Below are positions 56,675-64,000 of a DNA stretch of 64,000 bases, piece by piece. The stretch is from Ptychodera flava (taxonomy: Eukaryota > Hemichordata > Enteropneusta > Ptychoderidae), in the NCBI RefSeq assembly GCF_041260155.1, contig NC_091930.1:17831156-17895155 (forward strand). The letters are read 5' to 3'. How positions within the stretch are numbered: the first letter of the stretch is position 1; the number at the start of each line of letters is the position of its first letter. The notes under the pieces are model-generated. The model saw only the letters and a program-made list of their open reading frames with translations, searched no databases and was not told the DNA's origin. The position numbers and the translations under genes were made by a program.

Positions 56675-59406
56675 ATGGCAGCCCACATTCTTGCTACAAC
56701 TTCTAAACTGACTCAAAGTTACTACCATACACCGAGTCAACGGCTCTAGATCAACTACTTGATTTAACAAGCGATGCTTATCCACAGAGAGAAGCAATGA
56801 CCCATTATTCAAAGGATGGTGACGTCAAACGTTTGTCATTCGAGGAACTGAGGCTTCAGGTGGATAGATTTGTTAAAGGGCTCGTGAGTCTCGCTCTACA
56901 AAAGGGCGACAAGTTAGGAATACTTGTTGGCAGACGATACGAATATATCGTAGTCTATTTAGGTGCAATGTAAGCAGGTCTCATCGCTGTCCGCCTTCAT
57001 ACGTCGTCAAAGGCTGATCAATTAAAATATCAAATAAACAAAGTAGGCTGTGACATATTGGTCATTGACAGCTATGGTCTAACCACCATCCGAGAATTAC
57101 TTCCAGAAGTTGAGGGTGTAAGTGTACCATGTTACAAGCAGTGTCTTCCAAGTGTTCGTTTTTTCATCAATATCGATGCTGCAGAGGCGCAAGGGGCTTG
57201 TCTATCCCTAAATAGTATCCTGACCATGTCATCAGACAAATTGAAAGAGATCGGGAGTGATAATGATCTAAAACTTGACAACACTTGTGTCATCTTCTTC
57301 AGCTCTGGCAGTACTGGAAAGCCAAGAGCCATTGTGCACTCCCATCACGCCATTAGTGAATGTGCCATAGCCATGTCTGACGACAGAACAGCATATACAC
57401 CCGTGGCCACTTTAGTGTTGATCAAGCCTGTCTGGTACAAGCCGAAATTCTGTCTGCAGAATGGTGATAAAACGGTTACTTTACCCTGTATCAGTGGTGA
57501 TAATGATCCTACTATATGTACCCCGTGGACACGCCGATTAGCCTGAAATTAGGGAGTGATTATAAAATACACTGTATACAAATGATGTTGACCAAAGCAC
57601 TTGCCCTATCTCAGTACTCAGTATCTGCTAAAATTCATTTGTTTCAAATGCAGTCAGTGTTAGAGAACATCACACATTTTGTGTCGATTTCAATATTGCA
57701 GTGAATGAATACCAACGATATTATAGTGTATATCGCAAGTGTAGTGTCAGACTCTCTTCAGACGCGGGAATTGAGAAAATGCCACTTTGAAAATGTTAGC
57801 GATTAAATTACAAACATCGCCCGTCTTGCCTGCAAAACTTTCGAAATAAACATTCACTTGCACTAAGCCATGTTTCTTTCCTACAAACCGTGAATAAACG
57901 TACTCCAATGTCACTTGGTACGAGAGAAAAGGTAAGAGTAAAGTACAGTCGGGGTAGCATTTTACATGTACATGTATTCACATGTGTGTAACCATGAACG
58001 ACACTTTTCTCATCCCGGTTGAAGGGAACTTGTGCTGATACATGTACATCTCTTCCAAACTTTTCTGGCTCCCTCCACGCTTATCTTAAAACGCTTGCTT
58101 GTTTCTTTGTAAGCTCCTCGTGGTACCTCGCTAGGTGCCGGATTTCCACCACAATTACTTATATTTTGAACAATCAAGCCTGCTACGTCCTCACTGAAGG
58201 AGTTGCCCCTATGATATTCGCGACCGTTGTTATTGATATTCATTGTCGGAGTGCAGATTTTCAGCGTGTCTACAGTGCAGTTGTGACCGATTTGAATTGG
58301 GCAGGCGTGACATTTTAGTAGAACGTTATCTCAATCCTAACAGTGGGGTGCCGATAGTGAACCTTGTATTTATTACACCGATCACCACTTTGTTTCGTTT
58401 ATACAAACAGAATTTCTGCTTGCACCAGACAGGCTTAATCAACACTAAAGTGACCACGGGTGTAATGATAATCAGCGCTGTTGTCATTTGTGTTCAGTGC
58501 CCTGCTACAGCCCTGCTCTTGATGCAAGCCTGGCCCCAATGGTTGTAGCTGGTGATAGGTTTGTACTGACTGAGTCACAGATGTTGATACACTTCTAAAC
58601 GTGATAAGACTCGAACGATGCTCTTGTGCAATTCTTTATCCCTCTTTGCCTTTTGAGATAGCGTACCAAAGGGTGAAGGTGTCGATTTTTCATCCATGAA
58701 ACAGGCTATCGTTGGAGGCAATACTTTGCCACCAGATACTCTAGCAAAACTAAGAAAACTTGTCACACCTAATATGACCATCGGATACGGAACAACTGAA
58801 ACGAACGCAGTCGCGTGCTAATGTAAAGGTGACCCAATCGATGAGAAAAAATGCATAGTGGGGCGACCAATTCCCCATTCAGAAGTCAAGATTGTTGACG
58901 ATCTGTTTCGAACGGTACCCATATACTGAGGGCGAAATTGTGCATGAAGTCCATATATCTTCCAATGCTACCTGGTGACAAAGAGCGGACAAAATATGTG
59001 AAAACAGAATCGGGATGGTTTAAGACTGGAGATGCTGTAATCATGCTTGACGATGGAAGGCTTCACGTACTGGGGAGGAAAGACGACTGCATTATAAAGG
59101 ATGCCAGAAATATCTATCCTTCAGAAATCGAGCGTTTTCTGTATGGTCATCCGAAGGTGAAAGTTTCTCTGGCAGTGGCTGTTCCAGACCAAAAAGTGAT
59201 TAACGAGATATGTTTGTGTTTAGTGTTAAAACCAGAGAGTGTACAGAGGGGGAAATCTTGGAAATGATGAGGGAGCACTTGGAAGAATTCCTCATTCCTA
59301 AATACATATTGTTTTTTTGAGTTTTCCAGTCACTGATACCGGGAAAATCAAACGTAACGAAGTGATGAAAATGGCAACAGAGAGATGACATCTGAAAAAT
59401 CGATAA
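56675..59406 (+). pseudogene. ACSF2-like copy 5, pseudogene split by a transposon
   Basis: Aligns with the whole family ORF but is badly damaged. About 20 nt are lost after codon 23 (near 56744), with frame loss. A nonsense TAA replaces AAG at 56971-56973. A 1,065-bp element is inserted at 57398-58462. Further indels lie near 58578, 58650, 58665, 58930, 58970, 59240 and 59310, and another stop near 58820. Recognisable parts include the P-loop (SSGSTGKPR, about 57301-57327), GYGTTET (58785-58805) and GRKDDCIIKDARNIYPSEIE (59074-59133). The A8 region is well kept in the 110-codon open piece 58938-59267. Leader acceptor and start context remain. Confidence 0.9.
57398..58462. mobile_element. 1,065-bp TA-flanked inverted-repeat DNA element
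   Basis: The ends are inverted copies beginning CACCCGTGG(C/T)CACTTTAG and matching for about 57 bp with about five differences. TA is duplicated at 57396-57397 and 58463-58464. The intact sequence at this site is readable from copies 3, 4 and 6 (GCATATAATGAYGATCAG), so the ends are exact. No transposase. Consistent with a non-autonomous Tc1/mariner-type element. Confidence 0.88.
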
Positions 59407-60600
59407 AGTTTAAGGAAGTTAATATGTACTTGTATTGATGCAGATAGCCTAAAGTGTGATATCTTCCCTAAAGTAATGGTGAGATACATAACAGCACAGT
59501 AATCTTGTTTAGGTTTTGCCAGAGTGATTTTGAGTTCGTTTTGCCTACAAACAATAAAAGTTTGTTTTAAATTTCCTTGACAGTTTAAAATGTTTTGGGT
59601 CAAGTGCTAAGCTTTTACAGTTATTCTAAATTTCTACAGTGTAACAGAAATGTCTTCCATGTTTTGCATTTAAAAAAGAACGGACGCAGAAAAAAATAAA
59701 ACTGTTATAGAACTCTCCCATGAAATAGAAAAAGTGAAAAATCAACATCCTTCTTTGAGGTCTAATGCCGACGGCGCCCAGAGTTAAACTTATCCAATGG
59801 CAATTTGTGGCTGTCGAAGTACCGAAACTAGCAACATGAATGTCAGTGAGAGATCTCTCTGTACTTTTTTTATTTGAGGTTGTCTGGTGACGGAACGAAT
59901 TTGTACTTTTAACTTGCATAAACATTGTTTCAAAATATGTCACTTGCTTTTTTATTTGTATCGTTAAGTTGTTGGCTTCTTTATCACAAGTTGTACGATA
60001 TTTTAATGATTAAGATATTATAAATACGAACAATTTTAAATTAGGAAGTGACAAGATGAATAAATTTAAGGAAGAACAGCTTAAACATATTGAGTCGTGC
60101 TCGAAATCCAGTTTATGTCATGGAATGTTGCCCCTGTGTAGATATGTATAATGTAGATCTTGTTGTCTGTGTTTTTAAATAAAATTTATATCTCTGTTAC
60201 ATTAATAACGTCTTATTATGATGGCGAGATGATTGTTTGTCTGAGGCTAAGTGCCTTGTGAAACATGTCAGCTGATAGACTGAGATAATTAAAGAAATGC
60301 CTCCTTAGACATGCTCATAACTCACAGGTATTTGGGACATTTAAAAATTAAGTGATAGATATTATACAGGCAGCAGAGAACAGCGTAGAAAATACAAAAA
60401 TAGATTTAGAGTCATTCCATATAAACATGCATGTGTGCATATAATGCTTTAATAAAAGGGTAATAAGCTTCGATAATACCCGGACTCATCAAACGTTTGG
60501 CAACATCTCATATGCATAGACTCATAAAACTTTTCCCAAAGACAAAATGAAGTGCTGTTTAAATGGTACCAGGTCCCTCTTTTTCATCAGCAACAAACAC
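59407..60600. other. 3' flank of copy 5 (includes module D)
   Basis: Aligns with the flanks of copies 3 and 4 at lower identity. Module D starts at about 60060. ORFs of up to 105 codons on the - strand lie in the repeated flank and have no known domain. Confidence 0.4.
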
Positions 60601-60601
60601 T

Positions 60602-60816
60602 TAACACGATTGGAACTAATTTGGGATAATTGGATTTTCATATTTTTCAAATTTCTCGAAAGCGTTAGGTACCGTATAGCTGAAGTTGCAATATTACAAA
60701 TTACTCATAAAAACAAGTGTGTAACGTAAAAAGTAATGTAGGTTAGCTTACATTTGCAGATTTTTAACGACATTACTTCACAATCCAATTATCCCAAATT
60801 AGTTCCAATCGTGTTA
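60602..60816. mobile_element. 215-bp MITE with perfect 35-bp inverted ends
   Basis: Left 60602-60636 and right 60782-60816 are perfect inverted copies starting TAACACGATTGGAACTAAT. No clear target duplication. It interrupts module D of copy 5. A decayed relative lies at 4413-4622. Confidence 0.75.
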
Positions 60817-61129
60817 CTTGCATTCGTTTTGCTATGACCATCACTGACAGTGCACTCAGTATAGTGTTAAGCATGTCAAATTCTGTACTGTAACACTAGA
60901 CTATAAACAATTGAGTCGCGGTACAGTTTCTTCTCCAATCGATAGTGGGACCAGAACTTCAGAACGGAATTTAAGCACTGCATCATACGACTTTATTACT
61001 ACAGCCTGTTGTGTTCACAGTCTACCATCTCATGGCATGTTTTGTGCGGCCGTTCTACTTCATAAACCACAATCTTTTCTTTTATGTAGACATCCTCAAC
61101 TCATACTAGCTGGACTTTAGTTTAAATCT

Positions 61130-62853
61130 TTGACGATTTCCGATACCTTGCACGGTGTTTTGACGAAATCAACTCAGATCGTACAGAAACGTGCAAATTC
61201 CTATGCCTGACTAAGTTCGCTCGACAATAATGCTACACTGGTGACGCTGAACTAGCAAGCATGCGCTCTCAGGCCCAGCAGTTGTGTGGAGTCTACGTAG
61301 ACTGCAAACATATTAGTTATTGGTTGTTTTCAACGTTATGCAAATACGGTAATCTCTTAACCTTTGAGTTCAGACTTTGCTGAGGCCATTTTTAAGAGGG
61401 AGAGATGAAAGAGCTGTAAACATCAGTGCACGTTCTGCTTTGTCAAGAAGAAGTATTGAAAGAGCTCTAAACACTGGCGAATGCTTCAGCGTCTGTTCGT
61501 AAAACGAGGAACACTAAGATATCGCAGTTGGTATTCATCAGGTGCTGAGGTAAGTCTACGTCGCAAGTAGACTGAAGTAGAAGCTGTAATGTGGTTGGAT
61601 TTTTATACAGCTCCACGGAAGACTGAACTCTTTGCTTTGAATCACAGAAGGTCTATAACTTTGAGTGCTTATGTGTGGGCAAACAAATTCGACCATTGAA
61701 GGTACACTGAGCGTTGAATTCTTAATTAAAGTTGGTAAATTTCACTGTCAGAATTACAAATTGTTTGCTTAGACGATGGTCTTTCTGAAGTACTAATCGA
61801 TCAGATACAGTGAACATAAGTTCATTGCATTTTTTAATACAATACAAATATCTTGTTTAAAATGTATGACACGGCAAGTTGAACCTTCTCTTGAAACGAT
61901 ACAGCCAATAGTGTTTCCGCTTCGCTGAATACTTTGCGCATGTACAGAAGGCAACTTTCATGACCCCTCTCTGAACCTACACCCTTTATGTTTCGAGGAT
62001 ATTTGCGATTCAATACCAACCCTTTCTCGTATGGGTGACAGACAAGGCATTTGTGTTTCCAAGAAGTAAGATTTGACATGTGCAAGAATATTGAAGACTG
62101 CAGCTAGGCTTTGAAATCAAATGGACAAAGTCATACTCGCCAATGGTATGAGGGCATACAGGGGTCAACCCGTGCCCTTTTGTATGCAAATACTTTATTG
62201 GAAGCAATCATAGGAGAAGCAGTACTGTCATAATGTCACGATAACCATTATAATTTTGTTTGACTTCTATCCACATTTGAAATATCATACTAGGCTCTTT
62301 ACATTGTCCCTTAGGCCAATTATATAGAAAGGTTTGGATGAGAATTTTATGTGGTGACAAGGTCGTTTCGCAAAAATTAAGGTAAACAGGGATAGGCGGT
62401 CAGGCACATGATGGTCACTTGAAGCGAGTGTCGAATGATTTGACCCAGCTGTGCACTCATTACACAGGCGGTAAATGTACTCATGTTTAAACGAATCTTT
62501 ACTGTCTACGGGTAAACCTTATCATTCGAAATAATTTAAAAATAACGAAGGAGCCTACTCGCCGAACATGAAATATATAGTCTATTGACCTTAAAAGAGA
62601 TGAAGAGATGACATAAACTCATCATGTTTAATGTTGTTGACCATCAAAATGTAGCAAACTAAGTATTTTTATAGTGTTTTTATTTTGTCATTTTTACAAT
62701 TGAATGTCAATTGCTTTGTTGAATTCCAAAAATATTTATCGTTTTCGACTTTTGCAAAGGTCACGTTCATATGTCAAAAATAACTTTACATTGCTTGTTT
62801 TTTGAATTTTACAGAACGTGTACCCTGCAACACCTTGTAGATGTAAATAAGAA
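61130..62853 (+). promoter_or_regulatory. Modules C and B upstream of copy 6
   Basis: Octamer ATGCAAAT at 61338-61345; the ~54-bp doubled segment at about 61395-61495. Diverged CAAGTAG-type motifs lie at 61563-61585 and 62401-62425. An acceptor TTTTACAG ends at 62814, 39 nt before the start codon. Spacing from copy 5 is the shortest in the array, giving the basic repeat length of about 6.2 kb. Confidence 0.4.
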
Positions 62854-64000
62854 ATGGCAGCTCACATTCTTGCTACAACTTCTAAACTGACTCAAAGTTA
62901 CTACCATAAGCCAAGTCAACGGCGATTCTGCGGCAAGACCTTAGATCAACTATTTGATTTAACAAGCGATGCTTATCCACAGAGAGAAGTAATAACCTAT
63001 TATTCAAAAGATGGTGAAGTGAAACGTTTATCATTCAAGGAACTGAGGCTTCGCGTGGATAGATTTGCTGTAGGGCTTATGAAATTCGGTCTACAAAAAG
63101 GCAAAAAATTGGGAATATTTGTTGGCAGAAGATTCGAGTATATCGTGGTCTATTTAGGTGCCATGAAGGCTGGCCTTATCGCTGTCCGCCTTCTTACATC
63201 CTCAAAGGCAAATCAGTTAAAAGATCAAATAAACAAAGTTAGCTGTGACATGTTGGTCACTGATAGCGATGGTTTAACCACCATCAGAGAATTACTCCCA
63301 GATGTTGAAGCTATAAATGTACCATGCTACCGGCAGCCTCTTCCGAGTGTTCGTTTTTTCATCAATATTGATGCGGCAGAGTCCCGAGGGGCTTGTCTTG
63401 CCCTTACTAACGTTTTCTCTTTGTCATCAGATGATTTGAAAGAGTTGGATATACATAATGAAGTTCAGCAGGACGAACCTTGTGTCATCTTCTTCAGCTC
63501 TGGCAGTACTGGACTGCCAAAAGCCGTTGTGCACTCACACCGCGCCATCGCAGAATGTGCCATAACCACATCTGATTACAGAACAGCATATAATGACGAT
63601 CAGCGTGGTTGTCATCTGTGTACATCGCCATGCTACTCGCCCGTACTTGAGAGCACCATTGCCTCGGTAGTTGTAGCTGGTGATAGGTTTGTTCTGACAG
63701 AGTCTACTGAGGTGGAGACATTTCTCAGCGTGATAAGACTTGAACGATGTACATATGTCGGCCTTTTCCCTCTTCTTGCTTTTGAGATAGCGTACAGCAA
63801 GGACGAAGGTATCGATCTTTCGTCCCTGAAACAAGCTGGCTTGGGGGGGAATACCTTGCCACCTGACACTCTCGCAAAACTTAGAAAGTTTCATATCAAA
63901 AATATAACCATAGGTTATGGGATGACTGAAACGAATTTAATCACGTGTCATCTTAAAGGCGAACCAATTGACGAGAAGACATGTGTAGTGGGACGACCAC
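62854..64000 (+). CDS. ACSF2-like: ACSF2-like acyl-CoA ligase, copy 6 (open, cut by window end)
   Basis: Open for 382 codons from a start identical in context to the other copies to the last base of the window; about 180 residues remain outside. It has the P-loop SSGSTGLPK (215-223) and A5 GYGMTET (354-360), which resembles copy 1 (M) and not copies 3 and 4 (S). It carries several private changes (for example KKLGIFVGRRFEY, and TSPCYSPVLE for VPCYS...LD), so it is a distinct paralogue that may differ in substrate pocket. Upstream: module B with a clear leader acceptor. Whether the A8 and A10 motifs are intact cannot be seen here. Confidence 0.85.
   Translation, partial: MAAHILATTSKLTQSYYHKPSQRRFCGKTLDQLFDLTSDAYPQREVITYYSKDGEVKRLSFKELRLRVDRFAVGLMKFGLQKGKKLGIFVGRRFEYIVVYLGAMKAGLIAVRLLTSSKANQLKDQINKVSCDMLVTDSDGLTTIRELLPDVEAINVPCYRQPLPSVRFFINIDAAESRGACLALTNVFSLSSDDLKELDIHNEVQQDEPCVIFFSSGSTGLPKAVVHSHRAIAECAITTSDYRTAYNDDQRGCHLCTSPCYSPVLESTIASVVVAGDRFVLTESTEVETFLSVIRLERCTYVGLFPLLAFEIAYSKDEGIDLSSLKQAGLGGNTLPPDTLAKLRKFHIKNITIGYGMTETNLITCHLKGEPIDEKTCVVGRP

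Noticed and set aside
2525..64000. The array as a luciferase system
   Set aside because: Adenylate-forming enzymes include firefly luciferase, and some hemichordates glow, but nothing here points to light production; the layout is that of ACSF2-type ligases.

Overview
The window is animal nuclear DNA. It is AT-rich, with long stretches of non-coding sequence, splice and TATA signals, a tRNA-derived SINE, a LINE, Ty3/gypsy-type LTR elements and many inverted-repeat DNA elements. A gypsy-lineage element with integrase placed before reverse transcriptase (the Gmr1-like order, known from deuterostomes) and the general repeat content suggest a marine invertebrate deuterostome such as a hemichordate, echinoderm or cephalochordate. 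The sequence alone does not fix the species.

The only host genes I can support form one tandem array on the + strand. They are single-coding-exon acyl-CoA ligases of the adenylate-forming superfamily, closest in layout to ACSF2. Two copies are complete 562-residue ORFs (2525-4213 and 44339-46027). One is open but loses its C-terminus, including the A10 lysine, through a 1-nt deletion (32680-34332). One is intact but cut by the window edge (62854-64000). One is a pseudogene split by a TA-flanked transposon (56675-59406). There are also relics: a start fused to 3' flank (20300), three 5' fragments (35099, 50155, 52932), and one locus where upstream flank joins 3' flank directly, so the whole coding region is gone (42779). 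In all, traces of about ten gene copies are visible.

The spacers are also repeated. I label them module A (upstream flank with a DR1-like nuclear-receptor site and a TATA-like box; 590-2490, 7403-20285 interrupted, 31097-32640, 41450-42778), module B (upstream of the later copies; 43360-44338, 55400-56674, 62400-62853), module D (3' flank; 20391-20965, 46660-47260, 53930-54420, 60060-60990) and module C (28600-31090, 47400-49320, 54480-55430, 61130-62430). The cleanest period is gene-D-C-B-gene, about 6.2 kb (56675 to 62854). Larger spacings are explained by insertions and lost copies.

Mobile DNA by region: SINE at 7147-7402; a nearly full-length LINE on the - strand (about 7955-14715) whose ORF1 is split by a 645-bp inverted-repeat element; a 4.2-kb TA-flanked element (15264-19447) with internal tandem repeats; an LTR-internal-LTR-internal-LTR dimer on the - strand (21211-27552); a 225-bp tandem repeat with DR1 motifs (about 35700-36470); a nearly perfect 147-bp foldback with an 8-bp duplication (37045-37191); a 960-bp long-arm element (50900-51859); and a 1,065-bp element inside gene copy 5 (57398-58462).

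Functionally, the array looks like a young, turning-over expansion of fatty-acid-activating enzymes sharing an upstream control module. All readable copies replace the glycine of the A8 motif, so their thioester-forming step may differ from ordinary acyl-CoA ligases. Paralogy, identity tracts and motif calls were read by eye and not computed.
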